This document shows positions 1 to 9,333 of a stretch of 21,262 nt of DNA, in pieces. The position numbers were made by a program, and so were the translations under genes. This DNA is from an uncultured Spirochaetaceae bacterium (GTDB taxonomy: Bacteria; Spirochaetota; Spirochaetia; Treponematales; UBA12059), in the NCBI GenBank assembly GCA_938004315.1, contig CALKWG010000255.1, forward strand, positions 1-21,262, written 5' to 3'. Below the pieces are notes generated by a model. It worked only from the letters and a program-made list of their open reading frames with translations. It did no database searches and was not told where the DNA came from. How positions within the stretch are numbered: position 1 is the stretch's first letter; each line of letters begins with the position of its first letter.

Positions 1-1474
1 TTTCAAGGGCCGCGTTCGCCTGAGCGGCGTAGCCCTCGATCGCTTCGAGGCAGTCCTGCGCCTCGCCGAGCGCTCGCGCGCGTTCGCCGCCCGCTTGCGC
101 CGCGCCGAGCTCGGAGCTCAGCCAGGCCCGGAGCCCGGGATCGTCAGCCTCAGGCGCCGAAGCGCCGAGCCGCGACAGCCAATAGGAGAGGCCCTCCTCG
201 GCGCTCCTCCGGGCCCATCCCGCCTCCGCGTACACGTCGACCCAGGCCTCGGCCCGCTCGACGCTTGCCCGGCTCCTATCCGCCGCGTCGCGCTCGAATT
301 CTATACGCGCGCGGGCGATGTTCGCCTCCAGCTCGGCGCCCGCCCGCGCGAAGGCCTCCTCGCCGCTACGCAGGAGGGCCGAAGCCTCGGCCTCCCAGGC
401 GAGCCTACGCGAGTCTAGGCGGGCGTAGGCCTCGGCCCACGCCCGGTTGCCGCGCTCATACGCCGCCCCCGCCTCCCGCTCCCATTCGAGCCTACGGATC
501 ATGAAGCGCTCCTCGGCCTCGCGCCAGGAACTAAGGCCCCGGTCGAACTGCTCTTTGAACGCGTCCAGCCAAGCCGTTCCAGCCGCCGACAGCTCCGCGA
601 CGTCGACGACCCCGTTCGTCGCCTCGACCCGCGCCGAAAGCGACCGAACGGACGCGTCGCAAGCCGCCCCGACCTCCGCCAAGAGCCTCGAGGCGATCTC
701 GGAGGCGGCCTCGCTATCGCTCTTCCGCCGCAGGCTCCATGCGTCGCTCGTACGGCGCGCCACGAAGAGTCGTTCCTCGCGCTCCAGCAACGCGTCGAGC
801 TCCCGCGTCGCCCGCTCGAGCGCCGAGGAAGAGGCCCGCCCTATGGCGAGCGCGAAGCCCTCGCGATCGCCCTCGGGTAGATAGGCGAGGAGCTCGGCCC
901 GCCGCTCGCTTAACCAGGCGCCGTAACCTTCGACGGCCGCGTCCCGCGCCGCCAGGGCGATGCCTCGCCAAGCCTCGCCGTCCTCGGCGAGCCCCTCGGC
1001 GTCGCGCCGGTAAAAGGGATCTCCCGCCGCGTCGTACGCGACGCGCCCCAGCTCGTCCATTAGGTACAGGCGGTCTCGGTTGGCGAGCGCCGCGCCTTCG
1101 GCGACCTTCGCCTTCAGGGCCGACGCCCCGCGGCCCAGGAATCTATCCCGTAGCCAAGCGGAAAAGCGCTCGGCGAGATCGGCCTTAGCCCACGCGCCGA
1201 GCCGCGCCGCGGCCTCGGCGAAGGCGGAGGGATCGTCATACAGCGCCGCCGCGTCGCGCTCCCAGCGCGACAGGTACGCCGCCGACCCGGCGCGGGCGGC
1301 GTCCAGCCAGGCCCGCGCCTCTTCGCCGCCGGAAGCCCGGCTCCGCTCGGCCTCCGCGTAGGCGAGTCCGTAGAGGCGCTCGTCGAAACCGAGCGCGCCG
1401 GGGGCTTGAGCCCGCGCCGGCGCCGCGCAGGCCAGCGCGATGAAGAGCGCTACTAACGAAGGGGATCGACGCAT
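1..1474 (-). CDS. Secreted Ala/Glu/Arg-rich helical protein of unknown function (C-terminus cut off by window edge)
   Basis: I do not recognise the family. An open frame runs from ATG at 1474 to base 1 without a stop, so 491 residues are visible and the C-terminus lies outside. The start has a good ribosome site (GGGAGGG, 5 bases before ATG). The N-terminus is a signal peptide: MRRS, then a hydrophobic stretch, ending in APARA-QA, which suits signal peptidase I; the ALAC inside it is a poor lipobox. The mature part is almost wholly predicted helix, rich in Ala, Glu and Arg. Spaced Trp and Tyr residues recur in phrases such as EAEERF, RRLEWEREAG and RRLAWEAEA around residues 310-370, suggesting degenerate helical repeats or a long coiled coil in the periplasm. 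It starts 50 bases after the second RND gene and could be the ninth member of the efflux operon. A structural or cell-envelope role is a guess. Confidence 0.8.
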   Translation of the reverse strand, partial: MRRSPSLVALFIALACAAPARAQAPGALGFDERLYGLAYAEAERSRASGGEEARAWLDAARAGSAAYLSRWERDAAALYDDPSAFAEAAARLGAWAKADLAERFSAWLRDRFLGRGASALKAKVAEGAALANRDRLYLMDELGRVAYDAAGDPFYRRDAEGLAEDGEAWRGIALAARDAAVEGYGAWLSERRAELLAYLPEGDREGFALAIGRASSSALERATRELDALLEREERLFVARRTSDAWSLRRKSDSEAASEIASRLLAEVGAACDASVRSLSARVEATNGVVDVAELSAAGTAWLDAFKEQFDRGLSSWREAEERFMIRRLEWEREAGAAYERGNRAWAEAYARLDSRRLAWEAEASALLRSGEEAFARAGAELEANIARARIEFERDAADRSRASVERAEAWVDVYAEAGWARRSAEEGLSYWLSRLGASAPEADDPGLRAWLSSELGAAQAGGERARALGEAQDCLEAIEGYAAQANAALE

Positions 1475-1524
1475 ACGACCCTCCCGGTAATTAATGCGTC
1501 GCCGGATGGGCGGCCGGGATCGGC

Positions 1525-4500
1525 CTAGGCCGGGAACGCGGTTCCACGACGCTGAGCTCGATCCGTATCTAGGCGGTGCTTACCTAGGCGTACGCCCGAA
1601 GGAGCCCTCCCGCTTGCGATAATCGGCGGAGCGCCGTCGTTTTTTTTTAAGGCCCGGGAGCGCTCGGGTTTGAAGGCCTCGAAAAGCCCGGGGAAGGCGC
1701 GGGCGAGCGCCGGGACGAGGGTCAGGGCCGAAACCAGGGAGGCCGCCGTTCCGGTCGCGGCGACGAAGGCCAAGGCGCGGGCGGGCGACGGCGCGTCCCC
1801 CGCCATGAAGAGGAACGGTAGGCTCCCGGCCACGCTCGTACCGCTCGTCGCCAGCAGGGAGCCGAGCCTGGCCCTGACGACGCGGTACAGCTCCCGGTCG
1901 GACGGCGCGCGGCCGCGGCCGGCAGCCGCGCCGGCCCGGCGTTCCTCCACGGTCAAGACCGAGGCGTTGACCGCCATGCCCGATACCGCGACGAAGGCGC
2001 AGGCCAGGGCGGCGTTCAAAGGCGCGCCGGCGAGCCTTAAGAGGATCGCCGGTACGGCGAGGGAGGGCGGCAGGACCGCGACGATCGCGAGCGGGGCCCC
2101 GAACGATTCGGTAAGCGCCGCCACGGCCATATAGGCCAAGGCGGCGGCGCAGATGAAGGAGAGGGCGGCCCCGCGCATGAGGGTCGCCGCCTCGAGCGCG
2201 GCTCGGTCGAACTCGACGGCGTAGCCGGGCGGCAAGGCGAGCTTCGACGCCGCGGTTACGACGGCGGCGCCGGCTACGCGGGGATCCATGGCCGCCGAGC
2301 GTATCGTAATAGAGGCGACCCTGCGGCGGTCCCTTCGATCGATGCGCGCCGCGTCGCGCTCGCGGCTGAAATCCATGACGGCGTCGGCCCGCGCCGCCCC
2401 GTCCCCCGCGGGTATCAAGACGGCCGCCAAGTCGGCGAGGCTCGGGAGAGCCCCGACCCCGACGGCCGCATCCCCGCCGCCGCGGGCTATCGAGACGCGG
2501 ACGTCGGTCTCCCCGTCCTCGCCGACGCGCTTGTAGGCTACCGGCCCGTGGACGCCGCGTCGCAGGGCCTCGGCGGCGCGCGCGAAGCCGACGCCGAGGG
2601 CCGAAGTCCGTTCGCGATCGGGCCGCATGACCACGATCTCGGGCCCATCCTTGAAGTTCAGGGCCACCTCGATCGCGAAGGGCAGCCGTGACGCGAGCTC
2701 GGCGAGCCGCTCCGCCTCGCGCCTGCATACCGCGTCGTCGTCGCCGCTTACCGTCGCCTCCCACAGCCGCTCGCCCGCCGCGGCCGAGGGCGACCAGACG
2801 AAAGCCCCCGACGGAGCCGCCGACCTGCAGAGCGCCGCGAGCGCCTCCCGGCTCGTCGAGCGCGGGTCGAAGCGGATGAAGGCCGAGCCCGAGCCGAGCC
2901 GAGCCGTCGTCAGGACCGCTTCAACTCCGTGACTATTCCTTAACATCACCGCAAACAGGGCCAAGCGTCCGTCGACCGCCTCGGGCGAGAGCCCGGGCTC
3001 GAACTCAAGCCGGGCGTAGAGCGTCCCCGGCTCGGGCGTCGCGCCGGCGTCGACGGGCGAGAACGCGAGCGCCGCCGCCCCGACGGCCCCGAGCAGGGCG
3101 GCGACGCCGATGACGCGGATGGGCCGCCTCGCGCAGGCCCGCGCGTCGATAGCGAGCGCTCGGAAGGCGGAGCGCCTCAGGCCCCTCAAGGCGCGGGCGA
3201 AGGCCGAAGCCGTGGGCCTTAAAACCCGCTGGCGGGCCCGGCGGCCCGGACTCGGCGGCTCGCCCCTTAAGGCGCGCGGTCCATCGCCCGGCCGCGCGTG
3301 GGCGCCGATCGCCAAGGGCGGTAGGATCGCGACGCTGAACAGGAACGCGACGGCGACCGACGCGGCGATCGCCGCCGCGGTCGACGCCGCGCCTTCGGAC
3401 AGGCCCTCGAGCTCGGCCATAGGCGCCAGCACCACCATCGTCGTCGCCGCGCCCGCGGCCAAGGACGGCGTCAAGCGGCGCATCGCCTCGGCGCCGCCTT
3501 CGACGCTCGAGGCCCGACCGAGGCTCTCCGAGGATAGGAGCGCCGCGTCCGCCGAAACGCCCAAGCCCAGGGCTAGGCCGGCGAGCGCGTAGCCGTCCAA
3601 GCCGACGCCCGTCGCGACGACGGCGGCCGCCGCGACGATCAGGGTAACGGGCACCGCGACGACGGCCGCGGCCCTGGCCCTCCGGGCGAAAGGCCGCGCC
3701 GCCCCCTTACCCGCGGCTCCCGTGAGGATGAGCGAGGCGGCCGCGACGGCGAAGGCCGCCTGGAGCGCCGCGCCGAGGGTCGAGGCGTAGGCTCGGCCGA
3801 GCTCGGCCCCGAGGTCGTTCAAGACGACGAGTCGTAGGCCGCGCTCCCGGACGATGGGTCCTATCGCCGCCGCGATGGCCTTCGATAACGCCGGCAGCTC
3901 GGCCCCGTCGCAGGCGAGGACCGACAGCGAGACGACGGGCTTCCCATCCAAGCTCGAGACGGCCTCCGTCCGACGTTCCCGCAGCGCGACGCGGGCCAAA
4001 TCGCCTAAGCGGACCGAAGCGCCGCCGGGCAGGGCTAGAGGAAGCGAGCGCAGCGCCTGAACGTCGGCGAGGCGGCCGTCGGCGACCATCTCAAGCGCGG
4101 CGTTCGAGGCCTGCGCGACACGCGCCGAACCCGCGGGCTCTAGCCGGTCGCCGGAAGCCAGGATGCGCGCGACGGCCGAAGCCGAGAGCCCGGCCGCCGA
4201 CGCCGCGGCCTCGTCCAGCTCCACGGCCAGCTCGACGAGACCCACCCCGGCGGCCTCCGCCTCGCCGACGCCGGGGAGCTTGGCTAGGGCGGGCTTGAGC
4301 TCCCGCTCGACGACCCGCGCGAGCTCGGCGCCCGATAGGCGGTCCGAGCTTAAGGCCGCGACCCAGACCGGCGTCCGGTTCGCGCTCGCCGCGGCGATCT
4401 CAGGCCGCTGGGCCGAGCTCGGGAGGGCCTCGTAGACGCGGAGCGCCGCGTCGCTCACTTCCTCGTAGAGCGAATCGCGGTAGGAACCCCGCGCGAAGCG

Positions 4501-4767
4501 AAGGTAGACGCGCGCCTTACCGTACTCGCACTCGCTCCTGAGCTCGACGACCCCCGGGAGCGCGGCCAAAGCATCCTCGAGCGGGACGGCCGCCGAGCGT
4601 TCCATCTCGCGGGCGTCCACGCCGTAATGACGGATGGTCACGGCGAAGGACTCCGGCCGGGATTCGCGCCCGCCCAGGTCGGCGCCGAGCAGAAGGTAAA
4701 CTGAAGCGGCCAGGAGCGCCAGGCAGACGCAGGCGGCCGCCGCGGGGCGCGCGTACCACGAGTTCAT
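1525..4767 (-). CDS. RND-family efflux permease, second (divergent) subunit
   Basis: Inner-membrane proton-driven exporter of the AcrB/MdtBC superfamily, 1080 residues, close to the usual ~1030. The layout is right: one N-terminal TM (about 8-28), a porter domain, TMs 2-6 (about 330-490), a long basic cytoplasmic linker (490-550), TM7 (about 550-570), a second porter domain and TMs 8-12 (about 865-1025). In TM4 the AcrB Asp-Asp pair is Asp407-Ala408 (motif GVSADAALLSSE); in TM10 the AcrB Lys940 position is Asn934 (motif GMAVNASVLTVEE). It is clearly more diverged than its upstream partner. Its ATG overlaps the stop of that partner (ATGA), so the two are probably translationally coupled and may form a mixed trimer as MdtB and MdtC do (inference). 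The C-terminal 38 residues follow a run of nine A at 1640-1648 that forms a slippery heptamer; a -1 shift gives a different basic tail ending at 1580. Confidence 0.93.
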   Translation of the reverse strand: MNSWYARPAAAACVCLALLAASVYLLLGADLGGRESRPESFAVTIRHYGVDAREMERSAAVPLEDALAALPGVVELRSECEYGKARVYLRFARGSYRDSLYEEVSDAALRVYEALPSSAQRPEIAAASANRTPVWVAALSSDRLSGAELARVVERELKPALAKLPGVGEAEAAGVGLVELAVELDEAAASAAGLSASAVARILASGDRLEPAGSARVAQASNAALEMVADGRLADVQALRSLPLALPGGASVRLGDLARVALRERRTEAVSSLDGKPVVSLSVLACDGAELPALSKAIAAAIGPIVRERGLRLVVLNDLGAELGRAYASTLGAALQAAFAVAAASLILTGAAGKGAARPFARRARAAAVVAVPVTLIVAAAAVVATGVGLDGYALAGLALGLGVSADAALLSSESLGRASSVEGGAEAMRRLTPSLAAGAATTMVVLAPMAELEGLSEGAASTAAAIAASVAVAFLFSVAILPPLAIGAHARPGDGPRALRGEPPSPGRRARQRVLRPTASAFARALRGLRRSAFRALAIDARACARRPIRVIGVAALLGAVGAAALAFSPVDAGATPEPGTLYARLEFEPGLSPEAVDGRLALFAVMLRNSHGVEAVLTTARLGSGSAFIRFDPRSTSREALAALCRSAAPSGAFVWSPSAAAGERLWEATVSGDDDAVCRREAERLAELASRLPFAIEVALNFKDGPEIVVMRPDRERTSALGVGFARAAEALRRGVHGPVAYKRVGEDGETDVRVSIARGGGDAAVGVGALPSLADLAAVLIPAGDGAARADAVMDFSRERDAARIDRRDRRRVASITIRSAAMDPRVAGAAVVTAASKLALPPGYAVEFDRAALEAATLMRGAALSFICAAALAYMAVAALTESFGAPLAIVAVLPPSLAVPAILLRLAGAPLNAALACAFVAVSGMAVNASVLTVEERRAGAAAGRGRAPSDRELYRVVRARLGSLLATSGTSVAGSLPFLFMAGDAPSPARALAFVAATGTAASLVSALTLVPALARAFPGLFEAFKPERSRALKKNDGAPPIIASGRAPSGVRLGKHRLDTDRAQRRGTAFPA

Positions 4768-7700
4768 CGCTTGCCCATACCTGAAAGGACGATGGGGAAT
4801 ACGATGAGCGTGAGCGCGGTCGAGGCGGCGACGCCGCCCATCATCGCGACCGACATCGAACGCTGGGCGGCGCCCGCCGGCGCCATCGCTACCGGCAGGA
4901 GCGCCAGCACGGTCGTGGCCGCCGCAGCCAGGCTCGGCCTGACCCGCGCGTTCGCCCCGGCGAAGGCGGCGGCCGCGGGGGAGGCCCCGGCCGCCCGATA
5001 GGCGCCGAACGCCTCGTAGAGCACGATGGCGCCGTTCACCGATACGCCGAAGAGTACGAGGAGACCGAGTGCCGAGCCCGAATCCAGGCCGAGCCCCGTC
5101 GCCGCCAAGGCGGGGCCGGCGCCGGCCATGCCCAGGGGAATGGCCGCCATAATAGCGAATGGCAGGGTAAAGGATTCGAACTGCGCTCCCAGGGTTAGGT
5201 ACAAAAGGACGATGACGAGGGCGCCCGCCGCCGCCAACGAGCCGGCATAGCGCTTGAACGCCGATTCGTCGGCACGTCGGACGCCCTCGAGCCGCTTGAC
5301 CACGCGATCGACCGCGCCGGCCAGCTCGCGCTCATGCCCCGGGACCGCGCGCGGCTCCAGGTACACGACGTCGAAGCGCTCGAGTCGGGCCAAGGCCGCC
5401 GGTCCCTCAGAGAGCGCGAAGCTCGCCACGGCCGACGCCGGTATGCCCGCCCCGCCGCGAGCGGCTACGGGTACGGCGGCCGCGCGGGCGACTGACCCGC
5501 CGCCGTCGCCCAAGCACGCGGCGAATACTCGAACGGGCGTCTCGCGGCCCTCGAGCTCGACGGCGCCGGCCGGGGCGCCTTCGGTCGCGGCCCGCAGGGC
5601 CTGGGCGAGCTCGACTATGCCCACGCCTAAGGCGAGGCCCTCGTCGCGTAGCGGCCTGAGCTCGACGCGAGGCTTGGCTCCCGCGGGACGCTTCTCGACC
5701 GAGGCCAGGGCCGGCCCGGCCTCCGCCGCGAGCTCGAGGGCGGCCAGCTCCGCCTTGGCGGACGCGTCCGAAGGCGTCTCGCCCCGTACCGCGACGAGGA
5801 GGCGGCTATCCAAGCCGAGCGTAACGGCCGCGGGATCTCGCGGCGGACCTACCGTGATGGCCGTTCCCGGCGGCAGCGTCGCGGCGGCGACGGCACCCGC
5901 CGCCGTAGAGGCCGCGACCGGGTCGACGCCCGGCGATAGGCCGCACCACAGCTCGAGGCGCTCGCGCGCATACGACGGATCGGCCCGCCGCGCCGAGTCG
6001 TCCGTCTCCGCGCCGGCGCCGCCGTAGGCCGAACGTACGCCGGGAACGGCCGCCAAGGCGGCGCTCAAGGCCTTAGCCCGCTCGACCATGCCGTCCGGAT
6101 CCGATCCGGGTTCGAAATCGACGCTGACGACGAGTTCGCTAGCGGCGTCCAGGGGCATGAACGACAGCTCCCTCGTCCCCGCGACGAGGATGCCGACGCA
6201 GGCGGCGGCGGCCGACAGCGCGAGCGCCGCCCCGGGCCTCCTCATCGCCGCGGCGAGGATTCGGCGATAACTCCGCTCGACGGCGGGGCCTCGCCTCGGG
6301 GCGCCCTTGCTCCAGGTCAGGCGATAGAGCGCCGGCAAGGCCAGGGCGGCCGCCAACCATCCGGCGAGGTTCGCCGTGATGACCGCCAGGGCCAGATCGC
6401 CGTAGAGCCCGCCTAAGGCGCCCGGCAGGAACGGTATCGGCACGAAGACGACCGCCGTAGTAGCCGCGCTTCCGAAGGAGCCGGCCATCACCGTGGCCGC
6501 CGCATCCGCGACGCCGTCGGGGCTCGGCCGCTCGTTCCCGGCCGCGAAGCGAGAGGAGATCGCGTCGAGCGTGATCACCGCGTTGTCGGATATCATGCCT
6601 ACGGCCAAGCCTATGCCCCCCAGGCTCATGGCGTTGAGGGAACGCCCCGCCGCCCCCAGGATCGCCAAGGCCGCGGCGACCGAGACGGGGATCGTCCCGG
6701 CCGCGAGCAGCCCGCCGCGCGGGTCGCCAAGGAGCGCGAGCAAGGCCGCCAAGGCCATGAGCGCGCCGAGCGCGCCGGCGATCCCTAGGTTCCGCACCGC
6801 CTCTATCGCGGCGCGGGAGCCGTCCCGCGCGAGCCTTAGGGACGCCAAGCCGCCGAGCTCGGCCTCGAGCTCGGCGATCGCCGCGCGTATACCGCGGATC
6901 GCAGCCCGAGGGTCGGCCCCCGCGCGGAGGTAGAGCTTCAGGGCCACCGCCTCTTGGCCGTCGACGACGAAGAGGCTGAGGCGGGAAGCGTCCCGCTCGA
7001 AGACCTCGGCTATATCGCCGACGCGGAACGGCCCCTGCGGGCCTTGCGCCCGGAGCTTCGCCAAGCCATCGGCGTCGGCCGCCCGTCCGCGCGCCGACGC
7101 GACGAGCTCGAGCCCGCCCTCCATGACGGAACCCGCGGGCAGGTCCAGCTGCTCCGAGGCTATGGCCCGCGCCGCGTCGAGGACGGTCAAGCCCCGGGCC
7201 GCCGCCCTGTCCATGTCGACGGCCACCGCCAACTCGCGGCCCGAGCCGCCCACGACCGTCGTCGCGCCGACGCCTTCCACCCGCCTGAAGCGCTGCCGCA
7301 TCGCCAGCTCGGCGAAGCGCCTGGTCGCGGCGAGCTCGCCTTTCAGCGGAACCGCTACGACGATCGCTATAGGATCGTCGTAAGGCGCGGACTGACGGAC
7401 GCGCGGGCGCTCGGCCGCCTCGGGCAAGCTCGGATAGGCCGCGTCGAGCAGCTCCCGGGCCTTGCTAGCCGCCCGCGCCGGGTCCTCGCCCCAGGCGAAG
7501 TCCAGGACCAGCGAGGCGCCGCCGTCCCTCGATACGCTCGAGCAGCCGACGAGCCCCTTGGCCGAAGCCAACGCGTCCTCAAGCGGCGCGGCGACCAAGG
7601 AGCGCACCGCCGCGGCGGGCAAACCCGGGGCGGAAGCTTCGACCACGAGCCGGGGTATCTTAAGCTCGGGCAACCGCGACAAAGGCATGACGGACGCGGC

Positions 7701-7784
7701 GCGCCCTCCGGCCATCATGACCGCGCAGAGGACCATGATGACGCCGACCGGACGCGCCGCGCAACGCCGCGCTAGGCTTTTCAT
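4764..7784 (-). CDS. RND-family efflux permease, first subunit
   Basis: Inner-membrane proton/drug antiporter of the HAE-type RND superfamily, 1006 residues, normal length. TM1 is about residues 13-33, porter domain 1 about 40-330, TMs 2-6 about 333-487, TM7 about 518-535, porter domain 2 about 545-840, TMs 8-12 about 850-1000. TM4 carries GMISDNAVITLD: Asp400 matches AcrB Asp407, and Asn401 replaces Asp408, a change common in HAE-like pumps. TM10 carries GVSVNGAIVLYE, with Asn917 at the AcrB Lys940 position. The start is ATG with a GAGG ribosome site, 7 bases after the preceding lipoprotein gene; the stop overlaps the second RND gene. With the adaptor and TolC-like protein upstream it would form a tripartite efflux system. 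The substrate cannot be told from sequence; drugs, lipids or small metabolites are all possible. Confidence 0.95.
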   Translation of the reverse strand: MKSLARRCAARPVGVIMVLCAVMMAGGRAASVMPLSRLPELKIPRLVVEASAPGLPAAAVRSLVAAPLEDALASAKGLVGCSSVSRDGGASLVLDFAWGEDPARAASKARELLDAAYPSLPEAAERPRVRQSAPYDDPIAIVVAVPLKGELAATRRFAELAMRQRFRRVEGVGATTVVGGSGRELAVAVDMDRAAARGLTVLDAARAIASEQLDLPAGSVMEGGLELVASARGRAADADGLAKLRAQGPQGPFRVGDIAEVFERDASRLSLFVVDGQEAVALKLYLRAGADPRAAIRGIRAAIAELEAELGGLASLRLARDGSRAAIEAVRNLGIAGALGALMALAALLALLGDPRGGLLAAGTIPVSVAAALAILGAAGRSLNAMSLGGIGLAVGMISDNAVITLDAISSRFAAGNERPSPDGVADAAATVMAGSFGSAATTAVVFVPIPFLPGALGGLYGDLALAVITANLAGWLAAALALPALYRLTWSKGAPRRGPAVERSYRRILAAAMRRPGAALALSAAAACVGILVAGTRELSFMPLDAASELVVSVDFEPGSDPDGMVERAKALSAALAAVPGVRSAYGGAGAETDDSARRADPSYARERLELWCGLSPGVDPVAASTAAGAVAAATLPPGTAITVGPPRDPAAVTLGLDSRLLVAVRGETPSDASAKAELAALELAAEAGPALASVEKRPAGAKPRVELRPLRDEGLALGVGIVELAQALRAATEGAPAGAVELEGRETPVRVFAACLGDGGGSVARAAAVPVAARGGAGIPASAVASFALSEGPAALARLERFDVVYLEPRAVPGHERELAGAVDRVVKRLEGVRRADESAFKRYAGSLAAAGALVIVLLYLTLGAQFESFTLPFAIMAAIPLGMAGAGPALAATGLGLDSGSALGLLVLFGVSVNGAIVLYEAFGAYRAAGASPAAAAFAGANARVRPSLAAAATTVLALLPVAMAPAGAAQRSMSVAMMGGVAASTALTLIVFPIVLSGMGKR

Positions 7785-7791
7785 CGCGTCC

Positions 7792-9333
7792 TCATTTTAG
7801 GAGCGGCAGGCTTTGGGAGAGCGGCGACTCGTTGCCCGCCGAATCGCGAAAGCCAGCGGCTAATCGCAGGGTAACGACGCCCGAGGCGAGCCTATTCGTA
7901 ACGTATCCGTCGACCCTCGCCATGGCGTAGCCCGCCCATGGTCCGTAGGGCTCGGCGTAGGCCAAGCCGCCGAGCGAGACGGCCCGAGGCGAGAAATAGA
8001 GCGCGTCGTTCGTGCTCGAGATGGAGAACGACGACATGAGGCTGAAGAGCTCGATCGACGCCCCGGAAGCCAGTTCGAAGTACAGCTCGATCGACGAGGG
8101 CGTCGGCGCGCCCGGCGGATACTCGGCGGCGCCGCTCCCCAAAGGCAAGGTCGCGAATGGCTCGTCCGCAGGAAAGGCGGCGAGCCGCCTCATGCCGGGG
8201 TCGGACTCGCCTGGCGCGAGGGGAAGCCGTAGGCCTATGAGCCGCGGCGGCGCCGAACCGGGCCCGTCGGCCACGATGAGGAACTCCGCGTCCGCGTCCG
8301 TCGCGTTTCCGTAGCTATCCTCGACGCCGGACTTGATTTTTATCGAGAAGCTCAAACCGTAAGCCGGCCGCTCAGCGAACGAGAAGGTCGCGTCCTCCCG
8401 GAAACCTTCGCCTTCCTCCATCCGCAGGGTAAGCCCAGTAGACGCGACGACCCGCGAGGCCAAGGACCTCGTCGAGACGGGCTCCGAGAAACGCAGCCGT
8501 AGGCGCCAGCCCGCTTCCCAGCCGCGGTTGAGCTCTCCCGTTCCGCCCGAGGGCTCGAGCGCGGCGAGCGCGGCCGTCACCTCGCCCGTCTCGTCGAGCG
8601 CCTCGGCCGCCGCGAGCGAGGGCGGGACGCGGTCCTCGCCGACCGAGAAGCGGAACTCGTACGCGTTGCCCATACGATTGCCCGACTGGTCGCGGAGTTC
8701 GGGCGAGACGCGTGCGATATAGGGAGAGCCCCAGGACCAAGCTTCGAGCGGCTCGAAGACGGCCGCGCGTCCGCCTTCATCTAAGCGCCAAACGCCCGCT
8801 ATGGCCGGCGCCAATGAAAGGGCGCCCCGGTAGGAAGCCCGATCGACCGCTTCGTCAAAGCGAATGACGAGCCTATCGAAGCGGCCGGGGAGGACGCCGC
8901 CGTCGGGCGGCTCGGTCGCTACGACGCTCGGCCGCCCGTCCTCGGCCTTGGTGCTGAAGCGGCCTTCGAATTTCCGAGCCAAGGATACGCCGCCGGGCGT
9001 CCGCGCCTCCTCGCGCACCGCGAGCGCGTATTCTACCCCGTCCTTAAAGCCCAGGTAGGGCGCGAAGCTCATGGACTCGCCGTCCCATGAGAAAGCGCCC
9101 GAGAGGAGCGAACCGTCCGCGCTCAACGAGAACGCGTTCTCGGCCGAGATCCTATCGGGCTTCGCCGAGAAGGAGACCCGTACGGCGCCTAAGGACGCGG
9201 CGTCCATGCGGCCGGGCCCCGGCGACCAAGACGAGACGGCGAAGTCTTCCGGGCCGAGCAAGGCGCATGAGAGGAGCCCTCCCGCAATAAAGACGAAAAA
9301 GGCGAGGGTCACGCGCCGGGCTCCTGACCTCAT
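7792..9333 (-). CDS. Lipoprotein with repeated bacterial Ig-like (Big_5/SbsA-type) domains, copy 2
   Basis: 513 residues. The N-terminus is a lipoprotein signal: basic MRSGARR, a hydrophobic core, then lipobox LLSC with Cys23 as lipidation site. The rest is beta-rich and reads as successive Ig-like modules of about 100 residues: about 30-132, 135-232 and 235-350, then a less clear C-terminal part. Typical Big_5 phrases are visible: 'PPDGGVLPGRFDRLVIRFDEAVD', shortened here to its core VIRFDEAVD, then LRFSEPV and RDQSGNRMGN. Such modules are seen in surface and envelope proteins and usually mediate protein-protein contact. It starts by a 4-base ATGA overlap with the other Ig-like lipoprotein and ends 7 bases before the first RND permease, so it is embedded in the efflux operon. 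I infer a periplasm-facing accessory or assembly factor for the pump; no enzyme motif is visible. Confidence 0.85.
   Translation of the reverse strand: MRSGARRVTLAFFVFIAGGLLSCALLGPEDFAVSSWSPGPGRMDAASLGAVRVSFSAKPDRISAENAFSLSADGSLLSGAFSWDGESMSFAPYLGFKDGVEYALAVREEARTPGGVSLARKFEGRFSTKAEDGRPSVVATEPPDGGVLPGRFDRLVIRFDEAVDRASYRGALSLAPAIAGVWRLDEGGRAAVFEPLEAWSWGSPYIARVSPELRDQSGNRMGNAYEFRFSVGEDRVPPSLAAAEALDETGEVTAALAALEPSGGTGELNRGWEAGWRLRLRFSEPVSTRSLASRVVASTGLTLRMEEGEGFREDATFSFAERPAYGLSFSIKIKSGVEDSYGNATDADAEFLIVADGPGSAPPRLIGLRLPLAPGESDPGMRRLAAFPADEPFATLPLGSGAAEYPPGAPTPSSIELYFELASGASIELFSLMSSFSISSTNDALYFSPRAVSLGGLAYAEPYGPWAGYAMARVDGYVTNRLASGVVTLRLAAGFRDSAGNESPLSQSLPLLK

Noticed and set aside
1580..2764. 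Second minus-strand frame within the second RND gene
   Set aside because: Arg/Gly-rich out-of-frame shadow; only its last 20 codons matter, as the possible -1 frameshift tail.
5254..6027. 257-codon plus-strand open frame
   Set aside because: Ser/Ala/Arg/Pro-rich shadow of the RND porter domain; no recognisable motif.
6954..7775. Long plus-strand open frame opposite the first RND gene
   Set aside because: High G+C makes antisense frames long; the minus-strand frame has clear RND motifs while this one is Arg/Pro-rich with no fold or ribosome site.
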